Shown: positions 38,455 to 49,498, counted from the stretch's first letter. The stretch: 64,000 bases of DNA from Mixia osmundae IAM 14324 (GCF_000708205.1 NW_014575557.1:248001-312000), one strand, 5' to 3'. Translations and numbers: made by a program. Notes: generated by a model not told the origin, from the letters alone.

Positions 38455-40257
38455 CTACGTTTGCTGTATCGGCATGTCAGTCGGCGCAAGTTCGGCATGC
38501 TCTGTCGCGCTTGGCGGAGCGATGGAAGTAGGCGACAGGGGATCGACCAGATTGAACGCAGGAGGAGGAGGGGCACCTCGGTAGTCCGACCGCAAGAGCG
38601 AGAGACCTTGCAAGTTTCGTCCGGTTGGCGGAACGAGATGTCGGAGCACATCGCTCAAGCTGAGCACGCCGATCAATCTGTGCTTGGTCGTCAAAGGTGA
38701 GGCAGTCGCGCTTGTTGTGTTCGATGCCACAGCCGATGACCGCCTTGTCCGTGCTGGCATGGGTGAATCGTCTACAATGACCATCCGATGGACTCGCTTG
38801 TCTTTGATATATTTGAGTATGCTCGCCATTGAATCGTCAGGACTGCAAACGACCACGCCGGGAAAGTCCGGACTCCTCCGAGTGAGCGCTTCGCCGATGG
38901 TCAGATCGAGATTGGTATATGCGCCCGTTCTGATGAGATCGATAACGTCAACGGTCTCGTAGAGGTTGATGACCTCGCCCGTCTGTGGGTCGACGACGGG
39001 TACAGCAGAGATTGCAGCTTCGGAGAACATGTGAACGACATCGTATACCGTCGTTTCCAGTGTTGCTACCGCTAGCGGATGAAAGGGAGAATCGGGCTGT
39101 ACTGACATTGCAGATGGCCGTCGAGCCGCAGAAGAGCCAGACGAGCTCGTCGACACAGCTGAGCCTCGCCGTTCGTCTGTAGGCGAGACTTCTTCGCCTG
39201 AGATTGCCGACTCGGACTGGCCGGACGGTCTCCGAGAGGGCGGTGGCGGTAGACCAGGCGCGCTCGTAGACGCTTTGGGTTGATAGGATGAGATATAAGT
39301 CCCCACGCCGAGCGAACCGATCGAATCGCACAGCTTGGCAGTATCGGATGCACACTATCCGCCTGATCAGCTCACGCCCGACTTACTTTCTATGACGACA
39401 AACATTGATGGCAATAAACTTGAGCACGCGATATTGCGTCAGTACGCTGAGTATCGTGTCTTTGCCAGATTGGTCATCATAATCTATCAGGGGTATCCGC
39501 CTTGCGTGAGTCCGAACGATTGCTGCGCAAGCTGCAAAGAGTGACTGATCAGGGTGGATGGATATCATCGGCGGAGGCGGTACGCCAATTGCTGTTTCTA
39601 TGTCTACCAATCCATCACACTGTGAGCTCATTGTCGTTCTGACACGCTTGTGACCGACCTCGTAGTCCTGCCAGATTAACGTCTTCGACTTGTGAGATAT
39701 CGAGACCGTAAGTGCCTGCTTTGGAATAGTAATATTGTATGAGATGGATGACGCTGTCCGGCTCAGATCAGGCACATGCGGCATCAGCATAGCAAGAGCA
39801 CGCACTCTGTCAGAGTGAACATGCCGCCAAAGTTGAAGGTACTAGAATCGTACAGAGGCGCAGAGACTGTGCCTGTTGCGATCAAAGCCGCCACTGCGCG
39901 TTTGACAGTGATCTTTGAGTCAAACACTTGCAGCCGACAAGATTCGGGCAAGATGTCGTACGTCGAGTGGGCTCTCATGAAGGCTCTGATAGATTCCAAA
40001 GCTTCCAAGTGGGCCTGCGAATAATCTGGTCGAGCGACTTGAGCGGGCGCCAAGGATTCCTCTTGTGACATATCCTGCGCGATCGAGAGAGACGCCATCT
40101 CGTCTTCCCCTACATCCTCTGCAGCGGACAGCGTCGTGTCCGCAGACGGGGAGGCAGACTCGATGGCAGCGTCAGTTGCTGTCGCTGAGGTGGTTGGCAC
40201 AGAGTCGCTGATGTCATCGGACGGGTTGCCAAACAACGGCGGCTCGCTCGCGCTCAT
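38455..40257 (-). CDS. SNF4: AMPK/SNF1 complex gamma subunit (CBS-domain protein)
   Basis: Four exons (40257..39806, 39753..39659, 39603..39404, 39333..38455) encode 541 residues. The gamma subunit senses AMP/ADP/ATP for the Snf1 kinase. Four CBS units are visible: SAPLYDSSTFNFGGMFTLTD with IHLIQYYY; ISIHPDQSLFAACAAIVRTHARRIPLID; SAVPVVDPQTGEVINLYETVDV; and SILKYIKDKRVHRMVIVDD with LIGVLSLSDVLRHL. LCDSIGSLGVGTY joins CBS2 and CBS3 as in the family. A Ser-rich insert sits between CBS2 and CBS3 and another low-complexity loop in CBS4. The N-terminal 75 residues are acidic and disordered. Intron 3 ends CCAAG. Confidence 0.92.
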
Positions 40258-40471
40258 GACCGTTGAGTAGATCACCTAGCGCTATAGGGTATCGTTGTAT
40301 TGTCCTGGCATGCTAAGGCTCTGAACTGCTTCAAAAGCTGTCTGCTTGCTCGCGTGCCGCCAAGAACAAGAGACTGTGGGGAAGCGTGGGGCGAGTCAAG
40401 TTCCATTCACGCAAATGGTCGCGGCCGGGTCGGCTTGAGGCCTCCGTGACGTCCATTGCGGCCGCCGTGGC

Positions 40472-41452
40472 ATGAAGCGGACGGCCAAGGTCGTGCTGAT
40501 CGGAGCGAGCTCATGCGGCAAGACTTCTTTGCGAGACCAGTACGCCCACGGACGGTTTCATGCGAACTACAGAGCCACGCTGGGCGCAGACTTTATCAGC
40601 ATCAATCAACCTGTCGCTCAAGCCGGCTCGTCCACTGAGGTATCGCTATCCGTATGGGATACTGCCGGTCAGGAACGCTTTCGCGCCATCGCATCGGCAT
40701 TCTACCGAGGAGCTGACGCCGTCGTGCTTGTGTTTTCGCTGATCTCAAGGGATTCTTTGCTCAGCCTCAAGTTCTGGCTGCAGGAGTTCATAGAACGGTG
40801 TCCTGTCTTGCCAGGAGAGAGCGATCGCTTCACGTTTCTTGTGCTTGGGAACAAGGCGGACCTGGAGGACGGACAACTAGAGCAGAGGGAGATAGATACG
40901 GTTCTCCGCGAATTGCACACGTTACTGGCCGGACAGCCATCGAATGAGGCAGCAGCATCGAGCGCCTTTACCTCGGCCGAAAAGACAGCGAGTCTGCTGC
41001 CCGGCTATGACCATACAGCAGCCCTGAAAGCAACATCTGCGAGCGCATTGGACTCCTTAGAAGCCGACGAGAGTGCGTCTCGACAAGTCAACGTCGACCA
41101 GCTCGATAGCGACTACGATGATGACTCGCTGGACAGCTTGTCAGGTTCGCCTCCCCCTCCACTTTCTACTTTGGCCAGTCGAACACGGGCCTCTCGAGCA
41201 TCACCAGAGGGCAGGCTTCAGTACTTGGCCACATCTGCAAAGACGGGCGAGAATGTCAAGCGAGCCTTCGAGATGATAGCAGAGCAAGTCCTGCTGCGAC
41301 AACAACGCAATGAGGGGCCTGACAGATCCAGTTCGTCCTCTGCCGTCGGTCATATTGACAATATCACGTTTGGCGCTCCTGGCGATTCTCTCACCGTAGG
41401 CAACAAGACCGGACCTAATGAGAGCAAGGGCTGGCTATCACCGTGTTGCTGA
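40472..41452 (+). CDS. Divergent Rab7-like GTPase with a long insert before G5
   Basis: A single exon gives 326 residues, over 100 more than a normal Rab. G1 is GASSCGKTSL, the switch I Thr lies in NYRATLGADF, G3 is [22 protein letters not shown]4 GNKADL and G5 ATSAKTGENV; the chain ends CC for prenylation. AFYRGADAVVLVF and LVLGNKADLE are nearest to Rab7/Ypt7. Between G4 and G5 there are about 115 residues instead of about 30, mostly Ser/Ala/Asp-rich with an acidic run and a PPPP stretch. It has no introns, unlike SEC4. Probably a fungal Rab7-related paralogue of the late endosome/vacuole; that role is inferred. Confidence 0.82.
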   Translation: MKRTAKVVLIGASSCGKTSLRDQYAHGRFHANYRATLGADFISINQPVAQAGSSTEVSLSVWDTAGQERFRAIASAFYRGADAVVLVFSLISRDSLLSLKFWLQEFIERCPVLPGESDRFTFLVLGNKADLEDGQLEQREIDTVLRELHTLLAGQPSNEAAASSAFTSAEKTASLLPGYDHTAALKATSASALDSLEADESASRQVNVDQLDSDYDDDSLDSLSGSPPPPLSTLASRTRASRASPEGRLQYLATSAKTGENVKRAFEMIAEQVLLRQQRNEGPDRSSSSSAVGHIDNITFGAPGDSLTVGNKTGPNESKGWLSPCC

Positions 41453-41541
41453 ACGATGCCATAACTGCACTGTTGCTTGTAACATAATGCAAGATCGAGT
41501 CCACGAGCTAGCGAGTCGGTCGAATCCGTGCGGGAGCTGAC

Positions 41542-42228
41542 TTACTTGAAGTCTTTTGACTGCCAGATGTCAGCCTTGATACCGTTGAACCAGCAGCTCA
41601 TGCCACTGCGGCGCGTTGCGTCAGGCAAAAGTAAGGAGAGCCAACGTGCGCCTACACAGGAGGATCTGCAAGCCCGTCAGCAAAGCCAACGAGTTAGCAA
41701 ACGATTGGACACACTAAGTTGCATAGCTCCATTGACAGTATAGAAGCTCACGTCGAAGAAGACGAAGCCGTTGGGAGCATTCGTGCCGATTTCCAGGCGA
41801 ATGCCATAAAAGTCGCCCTGCCACATGTTGACTACCCATCTGTCAGTAGGAAGTGGCCGAGGGGACTTAGCCACGAACTCTGGACTGCCTGGCGCTGAAC
41901 ATTTGCGAAGCCATGATAGTCGGCAAGAACGCCATCAGGGTAGATGTTTGCGCCGCTCTGCTGTGCTGGGCCTCCTCCAGTGTTCGGGAGGACATTGAAG
42001 ATCGACTCGATGCCCTGCCCGTGCCGTCAGTCGGAGCTCATGAAAAGCGTCTACTGGCCTCACGATGCCGTTGGCGTTGAGCTGCACCCCAAAAGTAGCG
42101 ATGACTTTGCTTTTGTCGATATTAAGCACGCAATAGTCTACTCCGCGCTCGCTCACAGCGGTCGGATCGATCACGGCAGCTGTCGCAAGAGCCGCAAAGC
42201 CAACGAGTGCGCCAATCGACTTCATCAT
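41542..42228 (-). CDS. Small secreted protein with an 8-nt micro-exon
   Basis: Five exons (42228..42064, 42014..41879, 41831..41752, 41665..41658, 41605..41542) encode 150 residues. MMKSIGALVGFAALATAAV is a signal peptide. The mature chain has only a few Cys and Trp-rich patches (NMWQGDFYG, SCWFNGI, DIWQSKDFK). Exon 4 is ATCCTCCT; skipping it shifts the frame, and including it gives one frame from signal peptide to stop with GT-AG introns of 47-86 nt. I do not recognise the family; a plant-fungus effector or wall protein is possible. Its stop is 89 bp from the Rab7-like stop. Confidence 0.65.
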
Positions 42229-42662
42229 AGTTGCTGAGAAGGCGAGCGGTCGGCCGCACAATGGAACGAGGAGTGCACGACGGATATTGATGAAACGAAA
42301 TGAAATGTCAAGGCGACAGTGCACTGGACACTTTTTGCCACCCAATAACAACAAAAGCGCGTGCCAATTATGCGCGAGCGCGCGCGTGCAATCTCGTCTC
42401 GAGACTGACTTTGCTAATCAAGCAAAGTGCCTGTGTAGCGTCAACGTGTTCGCAAAGAAGCTTGCTGTGCGTGGCAACCAGGAATGCGCTCATCACGCAC
42501 TGACAGTGAAGGCCTCTTGCCTCAATGCAGTACCATCAGCGTGGTACTGCCTCGCTCACTTCGGCGGGTCCACACGCTGCCTACTGCACTTCTCCCGGTC
42601 ACAGAAGAGCTTCGCGCTTCGACACTACCTCTCCCATCTCCGCTTGATCTCTATCTACGGCA
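42229..42662. promoter_or_regulatory. Divergent promoter, secreted protein / disordered protein
   Basis: A 434-bp stretch between two start codons. It has alternating GC/CG tracts (gcgcgagcgcgcgcg near 42371) and chance frames only. Confidence 0.3.
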
Positions 42663-44633
42663 ATGAGCCGGCAGGGGACCACTATGCGCGCCTCGGAGAA
42701 TCCGGCGCCGGTGAGCAAGGCAATGGCTGCGGGAGTCAACGCGAAGGAGGCCCTCGTGCGAGTCTCGCGCGCTCCTCTGGCCTCATTGAATGCCAACGGT
42801 GCCAATGTACCGCTCACGTACGCGCAAGAACAGCCCAGCCTGTTCGACGCGTCATGCGCACCTCTCTCGAGCCCGCTCAAACATGGCGCGGAGCATCGTA
42901 GCAAGACACATGGCGCGCAAGGTTGCGAGAATTGCCCTGCTTGCTTGTCCTCCGCTGCCAAGAGAGCTCAGCTGTCATCTCCGGCTCAACGCGCAGTGAC
43001 GGGTACGCCTGCACCTGTTGCAAAATCCATCCTTGGCGCCCGCATGAGTCCCTTGGCGACGCGTCAGGATGCGCACAGCCTGACGAGCACATCTATGGAC
43101 GACATTGTCGAGAGGACAGTCTCACGACAGAGTTCGCTGGCTTATTCGACTCCCCGCAAGCCAGGCGAAATGCAGCCATTGCAGGAGTTGGAGGTTTCAG
43201 CTGCCGGCATGGTCATGCCACCCTTGCGATTCCAGCCCACACACTCTTCGCCGAGCATACCCCTGACAAGCTCGCGAGTACGCATGACCCCGAGCAGTTC
43301 ATCAAAATCGATGGAAGCCGTCATGGCTGCCTCTGATGCCCGAAGGCGACGCTTATCAATTTCGCACTCGCGCAGCGGCTCAGTCCAGGCTTCGCCCGCC
43401 CACGAGCCTACGAGCTATGCGACGGCAAGCAATCCGGCATACTATCTCAAGACCCATCCGGGCAAGTCCCCCGCCGCACTCAGGGCAGCCAAAGACAAGG
43501 CGCTCATCGAGGAACTCGAGCCTCACGCTCTCGAGCTCGTCTACGCCTCTGCAACACCTTCGAAGGCAGCAGCCAAGCAGACACGATATTCCGAGCCATC
43601 ACGCTTGCATGTTCATCGCGATGAGCCCGCTCAGACTGATGCCCAGAAACGTCAGAGATCGATGAGCAATATTGTTGCGGTCGAAGAAGCGCCGCGCGCC
43701 AAGCGCAAATATACCAAGCGTCAATCTGCTGGTGGCAAAATTATCAATACGGATACAGTCGCTTCATTCGCACAGCACCGCGCGGCTCAATTGAATGTCC
43801 CAGGCGCTCAACGACCCGGCGCTGCGCCAACTGGTCAGGCGCGATCCTACTCAACCTCTGATGTTTCGACTGCGAGCTCAAATTCTGTTCACCAGCTCGT
43901 TCGGTCTCAATCTTCGTCGTCGTTGGCTGGCTGGGCAAACATAGGCTCTCAACCCGACATCGTCGCGCCTTCTATGAGCCAGTCGTTCTCAGCTCCGGAA
44001 TCGACATGGATGGATTCCGTGCCAGAAGTCAAGACAGACATGATGGACGACATCTCATTCGTGCAACCTCCTGCGCCTTATCGATCGTATGCCGAGTACT
44101 ATGCGGCTGCAGGTCAGCAGCACGACAGCCTTTCCTACATGTTGCCCACACCGCCACTCACCGAACTTACCGAGAAGTTCGATTTTGCCACGCTGTCTGT
44201 ACCTAACCTATCTGTCTCTCGCGCAACGTCAGAGATCAGCTCGAATGAGACATACCCACATTCGCGGAATCGAAGTCGAAGCCCACTCTTGCATGCCCGT
44301 TCCAGAAGCCCATCCGCTACCCCTTCTGCAGGCTCAAAGGGCGACAATGCGACGTTGACTGCTGCGGAAGTATGGACAGATCTGCTCGAGCGGATGGCGA
44401 GCTTGACCTCGCGCTCGCATCTGGTCGGTTCGAACGATATGCGTGACTTGCGCGAAAAGATCAACGCAATCACCAAGTCGGTTGGCGGTCCTTATGATCC
44501 TCTTCGCGAGTCCCTCGTGCCCGAGATGGACGACGAAGCTATCATGGCAGCTGCGAATATCGACTATGGTCTCACATTCGTCTACGAAGATGGAAAGGTC
44601 GGCTCATCCTTTGTCACACTCAGGATGCCTTGA
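42663..44633 (+). CDS. Large disordered, probably nuclear protein of unknown function
   Basis: A single exon gives 656 residues, rich in Ser, Ala and Pro. A short cysteine pair motif CENCPACL lies near residue 90. A basic stretch APRAKRKYTKRQ near residue 345 looks like a nuclear localisation signal or AT-hook relative. RRRLSISHSRS and similar sites suggest basophilic-kinase or 14-3-3 targets. The last 90 residues look folded and helical (EVWTDLLERMASL, LREKINAITKS, ANIDYGLTFVYEDGK) and may be the conserved part. No family recognised. Converges on the transporter gene with 119 bp between stops. Confidence 0.7.
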   Translation: MSRQGTTMRASENPAPVSKAMAAGVNAKEALVRVSRAPLASLNANGANVPLTYAQEQPSLFDASCAPLSSPLKHGAEHRSKTHGAQGCENCPACLSSAAKRAQLSSPAQRAVTGTPAPVAKSILGARMSPLATRQDAHSLTSTSMDDIVERTVSRQSSLAYSTPRKPGEMQPLQELEVSAAGMVMPPLRFQPTHSSPSIPLTSSRVRMTPSSSSKSMEAVMAASDARRRRLSISHSRSGSVQASPAHEPTSYATASNPAYYLKTHPGKSPAALRAAKDKALIEELEPHALELVYASATPSKAAAKQTRYSEPSRLHVHRDEPAQTDAQKRQRSMSNIVAVEEAPRAKRKYTKRQSAGGKIINTDTVASFAQHRAAQLNVPGAQRPGAAPTGQARSYSTSDVSTASSNSVHQLVRSQSSSSLAGWANIGSQPDIVAPSMSQSFSAPESTWMDSVPEVKTDMMDDISFVQPPAPYRSYAEYYAAAGQQHDSLSYMLPTPPLTELTEKFDFATLSVPNLSVSRATSEISSNETYPHSRNRSRSPLLHARSRSPSATPSAGSKGDNATLTAAEVWTDLLERMASLTSRSHLVGSNDMRDLREKINAITKSVGGPYDPLRESLVPEMDDEAIMAAANIDYGLTFVYEDGKVGSSFVTLRMP

Positions 44634-44752
44634 CTGATCAGGAAAAGCAGTCTGCCTCGTTTGGAAAAGGCACAAAGTCGTTTGGGCCTCGCTAGATCGC
44701 TCTGCACTATATCAATACATCACAACAGTATGCGTGTACACAAGCGATTGCA

Positions 44753-46906
44753 TCACGGTGATTCATCTTGAGGGTCTATAATGCCATTGCCGGTCGACTT
44801 TGTTCCGGAGCCTTCCCAGGCCATTTGCCACTCCTCATCATCGGAGCTCCGAGTCGTGTCTGATGCCTCGTGATGAATGCCTTGATCTAGTGATCGCTCG
44901 AGCTTGGCCTGTGCCGCGTCTAGTCGTCGGATTGCGGGATCGCGCTCTAGCTCTTCTTTGAGGTTCGGTATTGGGTGCTCGGGCTCACGCACCGCCCTAT
45001 GCAGATGTGCAGCTTCATCATCGCTGTCGTCGTCTCCGAGTGTATGCGCACCCGCAGACGGCGCATCGTATGCGCTCCTGTTTGCAGAAAAGATTGTCTC
45101 TTCTCCTCTGTTTGCGAGGAACAGAGTTTCTTCGGGGCTGGCGCAAAGTATTAGTTTGGCATGAGCACTGTTGCGCTGGACGAACCTCGATTGCGACAGA
45201 GCCACATGTCCTCGTGAATTCGGCCGATCGGTCATGCTTGCATCTTCACCAGTGGCTAGCTTTTGATCGTAGGCTTTGTACTTGATCCAATTGTAAAGCG
45301 AGATGCCTGGTCAGGGTATGCGCGATAAGTAGAGGAACCTCATTGCGCATTCTGCTGACCTCCAATAGTGATGATAAGGCCAGAGATATTGAGCGGCATG
45401 AGTTCATCACCAAAAATGATGGTCGACAAGAAGATTGTCGCAGTCTCCTTGAAGATACCGGCGACGGATCTGCATCGTTCATCAGTTTAGCGCAGATCTG
45501 AAAGAAACAGACGTACAAGGTGACGACAGACGTCCGCTTGATCAGTCCAAATTCGGCGACGTTCATGCAAAATGCGAGTATGCCAGGAAAGATAGAGATG
45601 CCAATCGTATTGAAAGTGAGCTGTGTGGACCCGAAAAACTTCTCGTTGCCGAAAATGTTGCCCCATCCTTCGAATATGATCGAGCAGAGAGCCAGACTGA
45701 CAGCCATGACGGGTGCGAGCCAGAAGAGCGTGGCAATAGGGTTGCCCATGCCCATCGAGTCTTTGCGAGATTGGAGTAGGATCTGGGTGAGTGCCCATCT
45801 AAATCCTGACAGTGCCGAAGCGGTGAGGACCTCGATCATGCCTACCAGGTGGAATTGAGTCTCTGTGGAGACCATGAGGATCACACCGGCGGTGATGATG
45901 ACGATGACGGCGCAGAGCTTCCAGGTCGGTTTCTCAAGCCGGAACAGGAACGCAAAGAGCAGCACGAATCCCAGCGTTGAAGACTTGCACATTGCTGCCG
46001 GTCCACACGGGTTAAGCTGAGATAAAGTGAGAGGATCCAATAGACCTACTGTAAAAGGAGAGCGTGATTGTCTTGAGGGAGAGATTGGACAGGCCAATAT
46101 CCATGCCTGTTGCCACCGCACAAGGCACGACCTTTGTCCTGTTCCATCTTCGCTCAGATCATTTTCACCGATCAAGAGACAGTACCGAACCCGTAGTCTA
46201 CTAGAGCAGGTCTGTTCTTCGGCCGTAATGAGGGTACGACGGCCATGACGAGCGAGCAGAGACCGAATTGAATGCACATGTGGATTGACGTTACGAAGAG
46301 CGGGTACGGGAACCCATAATGCTCTGGTGAGAACATCCATTTGTCTGTATTGCGCGTGTCAGCTCTTACCACAGCATCATTGAGCGAGCCAGCATACTGT
46401 AGACTGAGATCAAGGTCGAAAAGGTGTACCTGTCAAACAGCATCCAGGTCAGATACTGTCTATCTGACTGACGGATGCAAAGCGGACCATAGAAGGATGA
46501 AGATGACATTGATGATGGCTGTACGCCAATAGAGTCTCGTCCGTTCGGCTTTGGACAAGCCAGCTTGCGTCGAGGCATTCGAGCCAATCTGCGCGTATTT
46601 GCCCTCTGCATCGTCTCTCTTGCCGGAAGTCGCTCTTGGTGTGTTATCCCAATGTAGGGCATCCACATCGTCCTCCTCCTCCTCGTCTTCCCCTTCTACC
46701 TCATGCTGAGTCGAAAGCCTATGCCTATCTGAGTAACCTGGCGGCGCTCGCCTGGGCGCTGTGCTGCCTGCCGGTGGAGTGTGCGACTTGAGCGAGGAGA
46801 GAAGTTGTCGTTCTTCGTCTATGAGCTCGATATCGCTCTCTAAACCTCGAGAGCCCGCTGTGTCCTCGCTCACGAGTGCTGATGCCTTGGTAGGATCTGC
46901 TACCAT
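44753..46906 (-). CDS. TPT/DUF250-family solute transporter (SLC35C2-like)
   Basis: Eight exons (46906..46488, 46429..46398, 46344..46191, 46138..46050, 45994..45517, 45469..45360, 45306..45186, 45137..44753) encode 595 residues. Hydrophobic helices match the ten-span triose-phosphate/nucleotide-sugar transporter fold: YTFSTLISVYNKWMF, TGMDIGLSNLSLKTITLSFYT, SGFRWALTQILLQ, then SVAGIFKETATIFLSTIIFGD and SLYNWIKYK. A 120-residue acidic cytosolic head and a 150-residue acidic tail flank the core. The last intron (48 nt) keeps the frame if retained, so two protein forms are possible. Substrate unknown; ER or Golgi membrane inferred from the family. Confidence 0.88.
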
Positions 46907-47622
46907 ATTGGCTCGCAGCAATCGCTTCGACGAGCTTGTGCTACAACCAACTTGGCGAACTGATCATCGCATGCCCTTCTTGCTGCTCGCTAAGGTCTGT
47001 AGTCACCTGTGCTCCCTGCCACTGATCAGTTGTCGTGGGCGCCGACGTGTCAATGGCACGCGTAGCGCAACTCGCGCAAAGATCGGCTTGCTGACTTGGG
47101 GCCATGGAAAAGGTCGCGCATCTCCCGCGCTCACTGCCTACCCTTCGCATCCAACACCCCGTCCCTGCACCGGCATGATCATTCCCAGTCATGATATCGT
47201 AGTAGCGCTACTGTTTGCAAGCTTGACTACATTGCCCATACAACGAAGAACTTCAGGCGGAATGGGGGCACAGGTAGCATGATTGCACTACCGCAGAGCG
47301 CTAATACTGCTCTTCAATGTAAATATGGACAGCCTCCTCCTTGACGCTACCTGCGAGAGTCTGGGTCCGACTTTGAGCAGCACCGACAACGCGCGTCAAA
47401 GCTTTTGCGGATGGTCAATTCCTGCCTCCTCGTGCTCTAAAGCTTTCATTCCAATGCGATCTGAGCTCTTCATCTTGGGCGCAATATCTGGGTCATGCGA
47501 GCGCGTCGTGCAAGATGCGATCGACCACGACGCTCTGAAGGGCAGGGTTATGCCGCTAGACTGGCAAATCGCTATCACAATGCAGATGCTCATCTTTCCG
47601 CGAGCCTGGTTCGTGCGACAGG

Positions 47623-47892
47623 CAGGAGATGTGCATGCGTGCTAAAGGCTTCGTCCTTACTACCACTATCATACTCGCAATTTCCATCGGTGAACGTAAG
47701 GGCTACTGCTACTGCGTCAAGTGCAAGCGACCGAATAGCAGCGGCATATATGTCCACCGATCTACAAGACAGGCACATCTACACAAAGCCGAGCTTGCAG
47801 CTATACAGGCAGTCGTAGCAGCCAAAGCAGCCGAGGCAGCCACGCCAGAAAGCGCGCTACGCTCGGAAGCAAAGTTGCAAACCCTGTTTTGA
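47623..47892 (+). mobile_element. Possible DNA-transposon fragment (N-terminal zinc motif of a Plavaka/CACTA-type transposase)
   Basis: A plus-strand frame of about 87 residues contains YCYCVKCKRPNSSGIYVHRS followed by TRQAHL. The C-x-C-x2-C...G-x-V...T-x3-H-L pattern is the motif found at the start of many basidiomycete Plavaka-type (CACTA-like) transposases, as I know them. An Ala-rich helix follows and then a stop. No transposase core, terminal repeat or target duplication was seen nearby, so this would be a remnant or a host protein using the motif. Confidence 0.35.
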
Positions 47893-48016
47893 CATCGGGC
47901 GGCAGCTTTGGAGCGCTGGGAGGAACACGAAGCAATGATCGAGTCGTGATCATCTTACTCGGCTGCTGAGGGCGCCACAAGAACTCAACAGAAGCTATCC
48001 GCTCGGCTGAAACATT

Positions 48017-48370
48017 ATGATCGCCACGATAGATCTATATCTCGAAGTGGTGCCTCTCGAGCGGCTTTTGCTCAATGCAGACACTGATGTCCCTACTTGG
48101 ACCATCAACTGTGAGCAAAGTACCAGATACGCCCAGGCTGTTGTCGATGAGATCCCATCAGCAAAATTCAGGCAAATGTACGACACGATGACGATTGCGC
48201 AAGTGCACCACGCCCATTATGCTCGCAACCTTATGCTTCTCTTCATTCGAGCTTGTCACTCTTGTTATGGCTGTCAGATTCACTATGCATCTTCATTGGG
48301 CCTTACGGCATCGCGAATCTGTCAAATAGCTGTGACCTCGAATGAATCACATGTAAGTACAGACAAATAG
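48017..48370 (+). CDS. Orphan open frame, unrecognised
   Basis: An ATG-started frame of 117 residues, with six Cys and several His clustered in the second half (HSCYGCQIHYA). No signal peptide; no homologue recognised. It lies just downstream of the transposase-type motif and just beyond the stop of the AN1 zinc-finger gene on the other strand (48433). Composition is less biased than neighbouring chance frames, but coding status is uncertain. Confidence 0.25.
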   Translation: MIATIDLYLEVVPLERLLLNADTDVPTWTINCEQSTRYAQAVVDEIPSAKFRQMYDTMTIAQVHHAHYARNLMLLFIRACHSCYGCQIHYASSLGLTASRICQIAVTSNESHVSTDK

Positions 48371-48432
48371 CGCTGCATGACAGAAAAGATCCAAGAACGA
48401 TACAACGACATGATGTGCTAGTCTAGATGTGA

Positions 48433-49498
48433 TCAGAGTACGATGCAGTGCTCTTTGCTTGTTCCGGCCAATTTGAGCCTCTCACTTTCGCTCAAACCGG
48501 CCTTGTACTCTGCAAAAGCTACCTTTTCTTGCTCAGTAAGCAATCTTCACTCCTACATAGTCAGCAAGCTATCTGCAAATCGCTAAAGGGAGAGCTGACC
48601 CTTTGGCCGCACGATGCTCAAGCGCTTTCATGGCGCTTTCTCTTTCGCTATCCGCCCGTCGGGTTGCTTTGTTAGTCCAAGCAGGCGGACAGACTTGCTT
48701 CACTGTTGCCGCCGCACTCTTTCTTTGGGCAGTCTTGCTTGCCGTTGTCTCGAGTGAAGACGCAGGAACTTGGGCAGGAACTTCTGGAAGAGATGATGCA
48801 GTAGGCTTGGCATTCGCTGCCGGCGCAGGCTTGCTCGAGCTAGCGGGCGCATTGGCTTTGAAGCGCGCCAGAGCAGCAAGACCAGCTGCACTGATGGTCT
48901 TTTGCCCTGGTGCTGGCCGTACTGCTTGGGTATCTAGTGATGGACATTGATGGTCTTTCTCAAAGCGATGCGATGGACAGAAGGACGCTTTGCACCTGTG
49001 TGATTCAAGGCAGTAAGCACCCTGACGAACTAAGTGCTCATTCCACTGTGCGCACCCCTTGCAGACCATGGGAACGATCATCTTCGTCTTACAAGCTCGC
49101 GCGTGACACTGGTTGGCTGGTCTGGCTCGCTTGATAGGATGACCGTCTTGCATCAGACCATCAGCAGCGAGAACTCTACATCGAGTCTGGAGATGTTGTT
49201 CCATTGCGATGTTGGGATCTTGGCCTTGCGGGGAGCTGACTGGCGTCGAACAGAGCGGACAGGGCGGCACAGTACGATCTTGTGATGTATAGGCCTGACA
49301 AGCATGACCATCTGATCCTGTAGGATGCCAGTGATGCGAGCAGAAGGACTGTTGACAGTGTGTACATCTGAAGGGTAGGACTGAGCGACCAGTGAGCTCT
49401 CAACGCAACAGTAACAGCGCCGTAGACATACAGTCGAGTTGGGAGCAGCTGGGTTCTGAACAGTGCGCCCCCCACTCTTCCATCTGAGCAGACACCAT
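48433..49498 (-). CDS. AN1-type zinc-finger protein (ZFAND2/Cuz1 family)
   Basis: Four exons (49498..49432, 49380..49056, 48995..48600, 48544..48433) encode 299 residues. AN1 finger one reads HCSEPSCSQLDFLPFRCTHC and then SFCSHHWH...HAC; a CPLCSTPV linker with PNIAMEQHLQTRC follows; finger two reads CHARACKTKMIVPMVCKGC and then SFCPSHRFEKDHQC. This finger-linker-finger order is the ZFAND2/Cuz1 layout, proteins that link Cdc48 and the proteasome under arsenite or misfolding stress. An Ala/Ser/Lys-rich region and a short C-terminal helix end the protein. The 60-nt second intron keeps the frame when retained but splits the Cys pair. Confidence 0.87.

Larger units (their letters stand above)
46907..48432. 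other. Gene-poor stretch with a transposase-type zinc motif and an orphan frame
   Basis: About 1.5 kb between two minus-strand genes. It holds the transporter promoter at the left, the short C-x-C-x2-C frame at 47.6-47.9 kb and the frame at 48.0-48.4 kb, both listed separately. The rest shows only chance frames. Confidence 0.35.

Noticed and set aside
41470-41530. A tRNA-like stretch with ggtcgaatcc near the end of the Rab7-like gene
   Set aside because: It lacks one T of the GTTC B-box and no acceptor stem or A-box could be formed around it.
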